Counted from the first letter of the stretch, positions 34,181 to 44,705 are shown. The stretch is 64,000 nucleotides of DNA from Ophiocordyceps camponoti-saundersi (nom. inval.) (GCA_003339415.1 PDHQ01000150.1:1-64000); one strand, 5' to 3'. Program-made: numbers and translations. The notes: generated by a model from the letters alone, not told the origin.

Positions 34181-35632
34181 TATATAAGACTTATACTTTT
34201 TTTTTCCTATATCTCTATTTTATCTAACCCTCTATCTTTACTTTCCTATTTTTTTTATATTTTTACGTTTTTTTTCTATTATTTTTATACGAAAATTACT
34301 ATTAATTCTTTCTAAGTATTATCTAACCCTTACGCCTAATTTAAAAAAAAAAGCAAAGCTATAAGTCCTAAACGCTTGATTTTTTTTTCTTTTCCTTTTT
34401 CCTTATTATCTAACCTTACTACTACTTCTTTTCTACCCCTGCCCCCTATTACTTATTATTTAAGATAATAATATACTCCTCCGTATTAGGAGGCGCTCCG
34501 CCTAATATTACTATTACCTATCCCCGCTACTAGCCGTTAGGCAACTTAATAGGAGTAATTACTAAGGTATAAGATATTAGCTTAGGAGTTTATAACGCTT
34601 AGCTTTATTATATAAAAAAATATCTTATTATATAGGACCGCTATATATAAGTAATATAAGCCTTATTATTATTTATCCGATATATATCAAATAGGTAAGG
34701 ATTTCTAGTATAGATATAATATAATTTTACTATTACCTTACTATAACTTATAAGTAAAATTACTAAAAAATAACTTAGGTATTAGATAATAATAGCTTTA
34801 ATACGCTTAGGATCCTAAGTATTATTAAAGCGGATAAAGATATTAGATAATAATATAGCTGCTAATTAGATTTCCGCTTACTACTCTCTTATTAATATTA
34901 TTATTATATAATAGCTAAACTTTTCTTTCTTATATTTAAGGATATTTATTATATAAAGCGCTAGTTATTTTCCTTATTATAAAATATATAAACTTAATAA
35001 AACTTAAGTTAATAAGCTATAACGCTATTAAGATAGGGAGGTATATTATATAACTAATAATTATTAATAAAAATAATTTAAATATATTATATAACTTATT
35101 AATCCTTATTAAAGATCTTTTTAGTTATTATTATTATCTTCGTTAATTAGCTTAAAGAAAAAAAAAAGAAGAAAAGAAAAGAAAAAGAGAGAGAGAGAGG
35201 GGGAGCAAGGAGGGGTTTTTATACCCCTCTAAAAGTAGTAAGAGGCGGCAGAATCTAATTTTTAATTCCTATTTTTTATAATATTTTTTAGTATTTTTAG
35301 TATAAAGTTATAGAAAATTAGTTTTCTACTTATTTTTCTTAATATTATAATTATAAAAAACCTTTATAGTAAAACTTTATAAAAATATATTATAAGTTAA
35401 ATTATATAATAACCCGATTTTTATTTTTTAGCTAGTAGCTTATATTCTTTATCTCTTTTTATTACGATATTACGGGTATTATTTACTTTTAAAGATTTTT
35501 TCGATTATATACGTATTTAATATCGTATAACTATTTTTCTTTAGAAATATCTACCTTTTAGGAAGATAGAGTTTTTTCTTTATATAATACCTTTTTATTT
35601 AGTATATCTTTTTATAAAAAGAAAAAGTTAAG
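34181..35632 (+). other. Copia-1B 3' region (1.45 kb) with GA tract, hairpin and polypurine tract
   Basis: Long 3' segment after RNase H. It contains GC-rich patches (GGAGGCGCTCCGCC near 34488), an A/G-rich stretch at 35150-35210 with (GA)n, the conserved hairpin GAGGGGTTTTTATACCCCTC at 35210-35229, and a polypurine tract just before the LTR. No protein motif was recognised. A minus-strand frame looks open only because TGA codons are absent. Confidence 0.6.
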
Positions 35633-35933
35633 TATTAGATATTATCTCTCTATACCCCTTTATATTTACTATATAATATATATATAAAAAATAGTATAGA
35701 TATAAGGAAGCCTTTAATAAAATATATATTATTACCTAAGTTATACCTTATATAATTTAGGAGGTAAGAGGTAGCTTAGATAAGAAGAAAGAGGGTATAG
35801 AAGTAAAGTATTATCTAGCTATATAGCCGCTCTTCCTCGTACGATAAAGGAAAGGTATCTATCTCTAATTATACTTAATTTAGGTTACCTTTGCTTTCTC
35901 TTACCTATACGTATATATAAAGACTACTTAACA
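35633..35933 (+). repeat. 3' LTR of Copia-1B
   Basis: 301 bp ending ACTTAACA; the final CA has escaped RIP here but not in the 5' LTR. Confidence 0.92.
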
Positions 35934-35938
35934 CTTAA

Positions 35939-36375
35939 TAACTCCTTCTCCTCAGTTATTAAAATTACGCTAAGTAAATTACTTACTAAATTCTAGATAA
36001 ATAATAGTCTCTATTATTTAAGCAATTAAGTTTCTTCTAAATTTTAGGAAATATTAAAGGATAAGGTAATTATTTTTATTACTTACGCCTAAGCTATAAT
36101 AAAATAATATTATAATAAAAAATATCGGAAGCTTAAGTTTAAGCCCGGCGATTAGGTTTAGCTAAAACTTAGGAAAAGATATTCTATTCCTAATAGATAA
36201 GTAGCGAAGCTTTCGGAATAGTAAACTAAGCCTTTTCGCATAATTAAATAAATTAGCTATTTAGCTTATTAATTAGATTTCGATAATTCTATAAATATCT
36301 ATTTTATTATATTAGTTATATAACTTTAACTAGCTAACGCTTTAAAAGAATAACCTAGCCCTAAGCTTAATACCG
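35939..36375 (+). pseudogene. Gypsy-2 integrase, second part
   Basis: Continuation of the integrase after Copia-1B. It reads SFSS.IK.TLSKLL..FQINN, then KV.IFITYAQA.I.QYYN, then YRKLKFKPGDQVQLKL at 36122-36170, the GD.V.L KPG-type block typical of the integrase C-terminal domain of gypsy elements. S..V..LSE..T.PF.II follows. The matching stretches are 6425-6870 and 58005-58450. Confidence 0.82.
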
Positions 36376-36650
36376 ATAATTATAAGATCGAATAAATCCT
36401 TAATAGGAGAAAAGTTAAAAAAAGATAAGGTATTACTTAAATAAAATATCTTATATATTAGAAAAGATACCTAAATAATAATAATTAATAAATAGCTAAA
36501 AAGGACTTCTAATAAAAGGAGATAATCGAAGAATTTAAGAAAGAAAAAAATAAGTTAGAAGCCCGGCTAGATATTACTAGGAAAAAATATATAAATACTC
36601 TTAAAGAGTACTAGCTATTAGAATAAGGTAAATAAGTTACCTAGTAATAA
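36376..36650 (+). pseudogene. Gypsy-2 chromodomain and C-terminal charged helix
   Basis: The frame reads KIE.ILNRRKVKKR.GITQIKYLI.WKRYLNNN, matching the chromodomain pattern VEKILD.R......Y.V.WKGY....W.P...L, followed by EIIEEFKKEKNKLEARLD. TRKKYINTLKEYQLLEQGK, a predicted helical tail, ends in a double stop near 36650. Chromodomains at the end of integrase define chromoviruses and bind methylated histone H3 in heterochromatin. The copies at about 6876-7140 and 58455-58725 are collinear. Confidence 0.8.
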
Positions 36651-39473
36651 ACGCGTAAAATCTTTAGGAAATAATAAACCTAATATATCGCCGTTTATAT
36701 TAGATTTCCCTCTATTTTCCTACCTTTTCTCTCTTACCTCTTCTCTTTTCTATTTATCCTCTATTATCCCCCTCTATATTTCCTATTTTTATTATATCTT
36801 TCCTATATATTATATTTATTCCCCTTATAGTTATTATCTTTTATTTTTTAATTCTATTCGTTTTTTTTTATTTTTCCTTCTTTTATGCCTAAAATTAATC
36901 CGCCTTATAGTAATTTTTATTATTCTTATAATAAAACTTATTATAAGTTATTTTATAAATAACTAATTTGCACTCCCCCTATACTTACTTTTAAAAGCTT
37001 TAAAAAAGCTATTTAGCTATTCGGAAACCTTATAAAACTTTAGTATTTATTTAAATTATTTACTTATAAATTTAATAACTAGAAATTAAATAATTATATA
37101 ATATTTATTACTTAGAAATAGGTATTACGAGAAAAGGGATATAATTTATTATTTAGTAAATTAGATAGTTATATTTATTATATTAATAGGAAAGTAAAAA
37201 GATAAGCTAATAGAGAACGTCTCCTTAATAATAAAGATTATAATTTTAAGTACTCGCTTTTAAATAATAAAAACTTTAGCTCTAACTACTCCTTACCTAA
37301 AGTTTCTAAAATTATAGCGCTTAAATATTTTACTTAATAAATTACTATAATATCTTCTTTTACCGCTAATTTTACTTTTAAAATATTAGCCGCCCTAATA
37401 AGATATTATAGCCGCCCTCCGCTACTATATTCTTTTACTAATATTAAAGAAAATATCTTTCTATAATCCGAATAACTAGGAAAAAATTACTATAGCGTAT
37501 ACGCGCTATTAAAAATTATAAAAGATTATATTAAAAGCCTAGTTAGCGGGTAAGTTTATTAGGATTTAAAAAAGTTAGAGGAGATTAAGAGAATCCTAGC
37601 TATTATCTCTTATACTAACTACTTTAGAAAAATAAAAAGAATAATATTAGTAGCTCTAGAAAAAAAAACTAAGGTTAAGAAAATAACTCCTATTTTTAGC
37701 AAATCCCTAGTAAGGCGATTTATTACTCCTCCTACTCTTACTTAATAAAGCGTATTTAGAACCCTTAATAAGTAAACTTATTCCGCCTTTTAGTAACTTA
37801 TAATTCCTATAATTATTTCTAAAATTACTATTTAATTTTAAGAAATTCTAAAAGCTAAAAATATTAAGGAGGCTAATAATAATTTCTTAATAACTTATTA
37901 TAATAATCTAATTTAAGTTATTAAATACTTACTTACTTTTTTCGTAATATATTATAATAAGTAAGCTTTAGTATTCTAAAATATAAATATTACCTTAATT
38001 TAAGTAACTTACTTTAATAAGTACCTCGCTAAATATAATACTTCTCTTAGCCTAAGTTATATAGCGAAAATATTTAATATTAGTAATAAATAAGTTATTA
38101 ATTTCCCTATTCTTATACTTATCTTACTTAATATCTCCGCTCTTAAGAATATATTAATTAATATTAATAAGGTTACTATTTTTATTAATAAGAAATCCGC
38201 GCTTAATAATTTAGGGAAGATTTTAAAATTTTATAAGAGAAACTATTAGGACTTATACGTTTATATAAAAAAATAAATATATCTACCTAGCGAAAATATT
38301 ATTACGCTACTACTAGCTATTACTATTAATTATACTCTTTTATTAATATAAAGCGATATTATCGGAAATAAAATAACCCTAAACTTTAGTAATATTCTAG
38401 TTTTTAATATCTTAAATTTAATTAAAATAGCTCCTAATAATATTACTAAAAAGCTATATAGTTAGATAAGTAGCTTAATCGAACCCTCTAATAATGCTAA
38501 ATATACTATAACTATTAAACCTATTAACGCGGACTTTTTCGTTAATATAATAATAGACTAAGGCACTTTTTAGCTCTTTATATAGCGCTAGCACGAACTA
38601 TAGTAGAAATTAATAACGCGCTTTATATAGAAAGTACGCGTCGTATTATTTAACTATTAATATATAATAGTCTTTATATCTATTTTACTATTAATAAGTA
38701 ATAAATCTCTAAGTTCTTTAACTATTAATAAGTAATAACTATTATATTTACTAAGCTTAGGCAAGAACCCTATAAATTAATATACTTTTAGTATTATTTT
38801 TTAATATCTTTACGATATAGTACTAGTTATATATTATTTATCTTATACTCTATACGCTATAAATAGAGAAAGAATATTAGCTATAATAACTAGCTATATA
38901 AAGCCTATTTACTATGCGATGCACGCTTAAAAATAGGCACCCTAACTATTTATAATATAGTCGACCTTGCTATAGTTTATAATATCTTAGACGCCTCCGT
39001 CTTCGTAGTATATACTATACCTAAAGCTATAAACTATATCTCTTACGCTAGTTATAGTAAGATTATCTATATTCGCTCTTATATTATTATAAGCGCTACT
39101 CTATATAATAAAAATAGTAAGATATTTTCCTTTATTCTATTCCTTTAGTTCGTATATTATATTATATCCTTATTATTCCTATTTTTCTTTCTTAGTATTA
39201 CGATATACTTTACTATAATATATATTCTTCTATATATATTTAATATATATTATAATTTTCCTTTATTATTCTTATCTTATTCTTTTATTTCTTTCCTACT
39301 TTATATAGATTAATCTAGTTCTCTATCTATAGATCCCTAATAATATTTCTTAATTTATAAATAAATATAGTTATTAAAGTTAATATAAAAAAAGCTTTTA
39401 AGTATAATAATAGTTTCTAAAGTAAAATAAGGAGTTAATAAAGCTATTAGAATTTTTTTCTAGCTTAGGGAGT
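36651..39473 (+). other. Gypsy-2 tail: 2.8 kb between chromodomain and 3' LTR
   Basis: The first 400 bp are pyrimidine-rich and correspond to 7150-7536 and 58725-59028. Positions 37030-37430 match 43716-44105. From 37430 to 39473 there is no second copy in this window. Patches at 37370-37440, 38560-38640 and 38880-39090 keep more G/C and several TGC/GCA sites, as once-coding DNA would. I recognised no protein family. Simple fungal gypsy elements usually have a short 3' UTR, so this may be an extra ORF or captured sequence. Confidence 0.55.
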
Positions 39474-40077
39474 TAATATAGAATATATAGTAATACCTTT
39501 ATAAATCGCCTAACCTTTTATAATATTTCCTTAAGATTTCCTAAGATTTCCCGCCTTAGGATTTTACTTAGATTTCCTCTAGAAACTTTATTACCTTTAC
39601 GCTTAGGAAATTACTAAGATTTCCTCTTAGGATTTTTCTATAATAATTCTTAGGATTTTACTAAGATTTCTAATAAAATCTAGTATTAAAATATACTTTT
39701 AGAAATCTCCGGATTTTACTAGGAAATCCCCGTATATTAGGAAATTACTATATACTAGGAAATCTCTATTTTACTAATATACTTAGAAATTACCGTAAAA
39801 TCCCTTTAAGTAAATACTTTTAAGATTATACTAGGAAATCTTCCTTAAGCTCCTAGCTATATAATTAGCTTAATATTCCTTTAGGTAGTAATTTAAATTC
39901 TTTTATAGTTACTATTTTAATTTTTAAAAAACTCTTACTTATACTTATACCTTTTATAGTAGCTATTTTATAATCTTACGATCGGTAGCTAGCCCGTCTC
40001 CCTTTCCTATATACTATATCTAGTAGCTAGCCTAGTATATATAACTACTAGTAGATTATATATATAAGCGCATATTA
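39474..40077 (+). repeat. 3' LTR of Gypsy-2
   Basis: 604 bp, collinear with 15353-15956. Differences seen are transitions. It is preceded by AGCTTAGGGAGT, a weak polypurine tract, and followed by TSD AAACT. Confidence 0.9.
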
Positions 40078-40082
40078 AAACT

Positions 40083-42000
40083 ATTATTATAAATATATTA
40101 TTACCTTAAAAGATTAAAGCGATAAAAGATATAATATAATATATTTATATAAGGCTACTATATAAAGTATACTAGCGTATAAATATTATTATTATTATTA
40201 TATAAAGCTAATATAAAGCTTATATAAGTTCTTTATTATAATAATAACAACTTAGTAATAATTATACTATTAGCTATAATAAATATTATAACCGATATAA
40301 ATAATAATAAAGGTTATATTAGGGAGATATAGAAAAGAGTTAAATTTAAGATTTTATTACCGCTATATAAGTTATATAAAACCTCTTATATAATATAAAA
40401 AGAGTCTAATAGTATAAGCTAGCAATCTAACTTTTTATAGCTAATAAAATTATAACCTTAAATAAACTATTTAAGGTATCTAACTAAGAGGAGATTAATA
40501 AACTTATTAGAAAAGGGGTCTTTATATTTAAAAGGTTTAATACTAAAAAATATAATAGATATTATATTTTCCGTATATATATAATATAAGAGATAAAGGG
40601 AAAGATAATATATTTATATAAAAAGTTATATTTTATTATTATAAAGTATAATAATTAAGGGAAAAAGTTTATTTTAATATAATCTTTAATAATTTAAAAA
40701 GTTAGTTAATAATTAATTTTAATATTAATATTAACTTTCCTTTATTAAGGTATAATTCTAGTAACCTAAGATATTATATAAGTATACTTATAGTTTACTA
40801 TTTTATTATTATATATAATCTTTATAAAGCTACTTAATAAACTTAAGAAATATTACTTAAAATATACTATTATTAAGGTTATTTATCCCTTTTATAAAAT
40901 CGCTAAAGTAAATATTTATTAGTTTTATATATATTAAAATTATTATTTAAAGAAACTAGATATAGCTATATTAACTTATAACGCTTATTTTCTAATTTTA
41001 TCTAAAAACCTTACTTCCTTTAAGCTTATTAGTTTATAAACTAATAATATATTTAAATTTAATACTAATATATTTATAATAAAAGAGGAAAATATACTTA
41101 ATATTATAAGGTTTAACTTTAAGCTAAAGATTATACTTATAAAAGGTAATACGGTAAACTTTAATAAAGGATATATCTTTATTAGTAATATAAAAGTTAT
41201 ATTATATTAGAAAGGTTAAGTAAGTAAGATTAATACTATCGACTATAAAGTAATAAATACGCTATAACGGTCTTATAAATAATATACTTAAGGGGTATAT
41301 ATTAAATATATCTATTAACCTAAGGCGATATATAACTTTGCTATAATAGTATAAAAATAAAACTTAGATAAAAAGATTATAATAAGTTAAATAAGTAGCT
41401 TAAAAAAATAAATAATTAAGAGAGAGGTATTAGATATATCTTATTATCGCTTAAGTTTATAAAAATCTTTGTTTTTACTAATAAGTTATTTATAAATAAC
41501 TATAACCTTTTATCTTAAACTAGCTTCCTTATCTATATAAGTAATAAAATATAAACTATATTATAGTTTAATATATAAGCTAATATTATATATTAAAGTT
41601 TAATAAAATGTAAAAGGGTAATATAAAGCGTTCTTGCTTTAAAAGTATACGGTATAATAAGTAAGTTTAATATTAGCGTATTAATCGCTATAACTATAAA
41701 AATAGTTATAAACTAACTTAAGCTACTAAAGGTACTTTTTATTATCTATATAAACTTATTTTCACTATATAAATATTTTATTAAATTAAGGATAATTAAG
41801 GAGAAGAGACTTATAATTAATATAATATTTTTATAATAGTTATATAAGTAATAAGAAATTTTAAATATCCGCTAAATTAAAAGTAAGGATAACTTAATAG
41901 ATATAATAACTAAAAGTAACCTAAATAATATACTTTAAAAGCTTATTAATATAAATAACTTAGCTATTTATATTAAAAGGTATATATTACGATAAAATAA
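40083..42000 (+). pseudogene. Copia-2 reverse transcriptase and RNase H remnant
   Basis: Follows directly on the segment 15249-15352 once Gypsy-2 is removed. The active-site box at 41031-41048 reads S-L-Q-T-N-N with the TAA read as Q, corresponding to GLQTDDT with both catalytic aspartates changed to asparagine. IFKF and KEENILNI follow. RNase H is clear: KIFVFTNKLFINN near 41460-41500, IIYQSLIKCKRV. near 41590-41620, LFIIYINLFSLYKYFIKL near 41730-41780, and KEKRLIINI...L..LY with R.IKSKDNLIDIITKSN to about 41930. These match the TDS.SLYECLVKLGTT, EKRLMIDI and ENPADAMTK blocks of fungal Ty1/copia RNase H. Confidence 0.88.
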
Positions 42001-42639
42001 CTATTATAATAAAGTATAATAATAAATATTATATTATAAAATATATATAACCTTATTACGCTACTTATATAACGCTTATAAATAGCTTATATAAATCTTA
42101 CGCTATATATATTAATATATTTAAGGTTATAAGAGTAGGTTATATTATTATATTTATTTAGATAAGAAATAAAATATATAACTAGTAAGATATATATTAA
42201 AAGAAATAGCCGCCGCTATACTTATCTTACCCTTAGGCCCCCTAAATTTATTATTAATATAACTAATTAGCCTCCTAGCTAAGTTAAAATAATTATAAGA
42301 TCTTAGCTATAATATATAATACTTAGTAATAATAAATACTTACCTCTTCCTTTATACCTTTTATAAGGGGCTAATAGCTATTTATAAAAATAGCTAATAT
42401 TTTAGCTATATTAATAATAGTAAAAGTAACTTATATATATTTAGTTAACTTTTAAACTCTTAATATAAATAAGAAAAATATACTTACTAGCTAGTATTTT
42501 ACGCTAATTTTAGCATAATTATAATATACTTTTACCTTAACTAATACTTACTCTTAATAAGCTTAGATTAAGGCCTTTTAGCTTATTATCTTTCCGATAT
42601 AAGAGTTATAAGGAATTAAACGTATCTAATTCCCCTTAA

Positions 42640-42770
42640 CTACCTTACGCTAAGAGGGGGTCTCCGGCTTAGGGGCAGCGGGGCGGCTAGCCGAGGACTA
42701 GCTAGGCGGCGTAATAAGGCCCCTCTTATTAAGCTATAGCGTGGCGGGAGGGGGGGGGGCGACGATAGCC
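42640..42770. other. GC-rich island with a 10-G run
   Basis: About 130 bp with GC content far above the surroundings: GAGGGGGTCTCCGGCTTAGG, GCAGCGGGGCGG, and a run of ten G at 42750-42759. Several G-runs lie close enough together for a G-quadruplex to be possible on the plus strand. CA/TG sites are few (GCAG, GTGG), so there was little RIP substrate. Confidence 0.85.
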
Positions 42771-42774
42771 CTTT

Positions 42775-42950
42775 ACTATTATCGCTACTAGTACCGCTTA
42801 TATTATTATTATAGCGGCTACTATTATTAATATTATTATTACTTATATTATTATTATTACTACTACCTTTACTATTACTAATAATACTAATATTAGTACT
42901 ATTATTATACTATTACTACTATTAAGAATAATAATAATAATAATAGTAGT
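42775..42950. repeat. ATT/ATA trinucleotide-rich tract
   Basis: Imperfect array of ATT, ACT and TTA triplets (TATTATTATTA, ACTACTACC, AATAATAATAATAATAG), changing strand polarity near 42925. Confidence 0.8.
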
Positions 42951-43110
42951 AGGAGAGGTAAAAAGGTATATATTTATAAGTTAGTTTTTATTTTTATAAG
43001 ATATAAGCCTTATATATATATTATATATATATAAGGTAAGCACTTACCCTAAAGGCGATAACGAAAAAAATAGCGACGATAATAGTAATAATAATATTAA
43101 TAACAGCGAT

Positions 43111-43197
43111 AAGAGAGAGAGATAGAGAGTTAAAGAGAGAGAGAGAGAGAGACTAAGAGAGAGAGAGAGAGAGGGCGAGAGAGATAAAGAGAGGAGG
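43111..43197. repeat. GA dinucleotide tract
   Basis: Interrupted (GA)n run with short TAGA, TTAAA, CTAA and GGCGA interruptions. Confidence 0.85.
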
Positions 43198-43410
43198 CCC
43201 GAGGAGAAAAAAAAAAAAAGAGAAAGGGAGAGAAGAGAATTTTTCCTTTTATATACTTTAGGAAAAATAGTTTTTCTAAATAGGGAGACCTAAATATAAA
43301 AGTATAAAGTAATTATATTAGCTTTTAATACCTTACTTTTTAATATTATACTTATATAACTTAATATAACTTAAGGCTTTATATTTAAGTAAGAGTATAT
43401 TTTTAAAAAC

Positions 43411-43509
43411 TTTATATATTAGGTAATTTAGCTAGTTAGAGAGCTTACGTATAAGGTAATTTAGTAACTTAGAGACTTTATATATTAGGTAATTTAGCTA
43501 CTAAGAAAC
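43411..43509. repeat. Three tandem 33-bp repeats
   Basis: Units at 43411-43443, 43444-43476 and 43477-43509 share the pattern TTATATATTAGGTAATTTAG followed by a CT..AGAGA segment. They differ mainly by transitions. A partial fourth unit (CTTATATAGCAGG) follows. Confidence 0.85.
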
Positions 43510-43557
43510 CTTATATAGCAGGCGGGCGAAAAGGAGCGAAAAAAGAGAAAGTGCTAG

Positions 43558-43710
43558 TATTTATTTATTATTTAGTTAGTTTTACTTATATAGGTACTTT
43601 TTATACTTTATATAAATACCCTTACTATTACTAAATAGTATATATATAGATAATTTAAAACTTACTTTTATTTTCTATAATTTTTATATATATAGAGAGC
43701 TTAACTAATA
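43558..43710 (+). repeat. 3' LTR of Copia-2
   Basis: 153-bp partner of 7537-7689, followed by TSD CTTAT and the continuation of Gypsy-1. Confidence 0.9.
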
Positions 43711-43715
43711 CTTAT

Positions 43716-44105
43716 AAAACTTTAATATTTATTTAAGTTACTTACTTATAAATTTAATAACTAGAAATCGAATAATTATATAATATTTATTACTTAGAAA
43801 TAAGTATTATAAGAGAAAGGTTATAATTTATTATTTAGTAAATTAAATAATTATATTTATTTTATTAATAAGAAAGTAAAAAAGTAAGTAAAGAGAGACT
43901 CCCTAATAATAAAGATTATAATTCTAAGCACTCGCTTTTTAATAATAAATACGCTAACTCTAATTACTCTTTACCTAATAAATTTAAAGTTATAGCGCTT
44001 AAATATTTTACTTAATAAATAGCTATAATATTTTCTTTTACCGCTAGCTTTATTTTTAAAATACTAGCTATTTTATTAAAAAGCTATAGCCGCCCTTTAC
44101 TATTA
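43716..44105 (+). mobile_element. Gypsy-1, continuation after Copia-2 (tail region fragment)
   Basis: AAAACTTTAATATTTATTTA onward matches 37035-37430 of Gypsy-2, so this is the right-hand piece of the gypsy copy that ends at 7536. It belongs to the non-pol tail. Similarity stops at about 44105, just before R2 begins, so the 3' end is lost or replaced. Confidence 0.8.
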
Positions 44106-44114
44106 AATATAATA

Positions 44115-44705
44115 TTTATATGCTAGTATACCTTATATAGCTTAGTATTATCTTATATATATTCTAAAAGGGGGAAAAACTAAAAAGCTAGAGTAAAACC
44201 CTCCCTTTAAGCGTTACCTTAGCTTTAAGTTAGACCCTGCTCGTATTTAATATTTTATATATTTAATAAGTTAGATATTAACTAATAATTTAAAAGCTAA
44301 TATTTCCCTTAAAGTAAACTCCGCGGTAATAAAAGTATACGTAAACTAGGTTTAGTATAAAGTTTATATAGCTTACTTATTTTCTTAGCTATTATTAATA
44401 ATCTAATTAATTAAAGCCTTATTAGCATAGCTTAAAAATAAATAAAAATTTTACTATTTTATAATAAACTTTATAATAGCTAAACTTAAAAAATAGCTAG
44501 ATTATTATAACAAAGCTATAAATAAGTGCGGAGTCGGAGTTAAAAGAGGAGGTATTATTATATTTACTTTTTAATATTTCTGCTTTAGCTATTATTAATT
44601 TCTAATTAGCGTTAAAAAAGAAAGAGAGGTAATATATATAAAGTTTTAATTTATAAACTTTTAAAATTAAGTAATATATATATTTTTCGCTTAGTCTTAT
44701 ATCGC
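44115..44705. repeat. R2 repeat, copy 2
   Basis: Same orientation as 701-1308. It ends exactly at the Gypsy-3 insertion: R2 copy 1 continues past the matching point (ATACTGC at 1302-1308 versus ATATCGC before 44706). A C-rich insertion near 44300-44330 (TCCGCGGTAATAAAAG) is absent from copy 1. Confidence 0.75.

Larger units (their letters stand above)
28654..35933 (+). mobile_element. Copia-1B: Ty1/copia retrotransposon, plus orientation (7280 bp, TSD TTTAA/CTTAA)
   Basis: 301-bp LTRs at 28654-28954 and 35633-35933. The TSD is TTTAA at 28649-28653 and CTTAA at 35934-35938; they differ by a C/T change, and the uninterrupted Gypsy-1 and Gypsy-3 copies also read CTTAA. The right end keeps the original CA (TTAACA). 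A purine tract (ATAAAAAGAAAAAGTTAAG) precedes the 3' LTR. Coding order gag, integrase, reverse transcriptase, RNase H fixes it as copia, plus sense. It interrupts the Gypsy-2 integrase core. Confidence 0.93.
15353..40077 (+). mobile_element. Gypsy-2: complete Ty3/gypsy chromovirus split by two Copia-1 copies (TSD AAACT)
   Basis: Two 604-bp LTRs (15353-15956 and 39474-40077) are flanked by TSD AAACT (15348-15352 and 40078-40082). LTR ends are TAATATAGGA and ATATTA, consistent with TG...CA before RIP. Removing Copia-1A (16659-23933) and Copia-1B (28654-35933) with their TSDs leaves about 10.16 kb. Plus-strand coding order is gag-like, reverse transcriptase, RNase H, integrase and chromodomain, the Ty3/gypsy order. 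An unusually long segment of about 2.8 kb follows the chromodomain before the 3' LTR. Related copies are Gypsy-1 (5025-7536 plus 43716-44105) and Gypsy-3 (44706-59028). Confidence 0.9.
42001..43557 (+). other. Copia-2 3' region with GC-rich island and simple repeats
   Basis: 1.55 kb between RNase H and the 3' LTR. It holds an AT-rich part to 42600, a GC-rich island (42640-42770), an ATT/ATA trinucleotide tract (about 42775-42950), a GA tract (43111-43197), three 33-bp tandem repeats (43411-43509) and a purine tract before the LTR. No protein motif was recognised. The layout (GC-rich patch, GA tract, polypurine tract) parallels the 3' region of Copia-1. Confidence 0.6.
7537..43710 (+). mobile_element. 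Copia-2: Ty1/copia retrotransposon expanded to 36 kb by nested insertions (TSD CTTAT)
   Basis: Two 153-bp LTRs (7537-7689 and 43558-43710) are flanked by TSD CTTAT (7532-7536 and 43711-43715). The flanks join into continuous gypsy sequence, as seen in the uninterrupted Gypsy-2 copy near 37030. Removing the 1.78-kb element, the hAT and Gypsy-2 with their duplicated targets leaves about 7.6 kb, a normal copia size. Pol order on the plus strand is integrase (12484-13203), a segment ending the integrase region (15249-15352), reverse transcriptase (40083 onward) and RNase H (to about 42000), which is the copia order. A purine-rich tract (about 43528-43551) lies just before the 3' LTR. The 5' region 7690-10702 should hold gag and protease but is unreadable. 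Confidence 0.88.
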
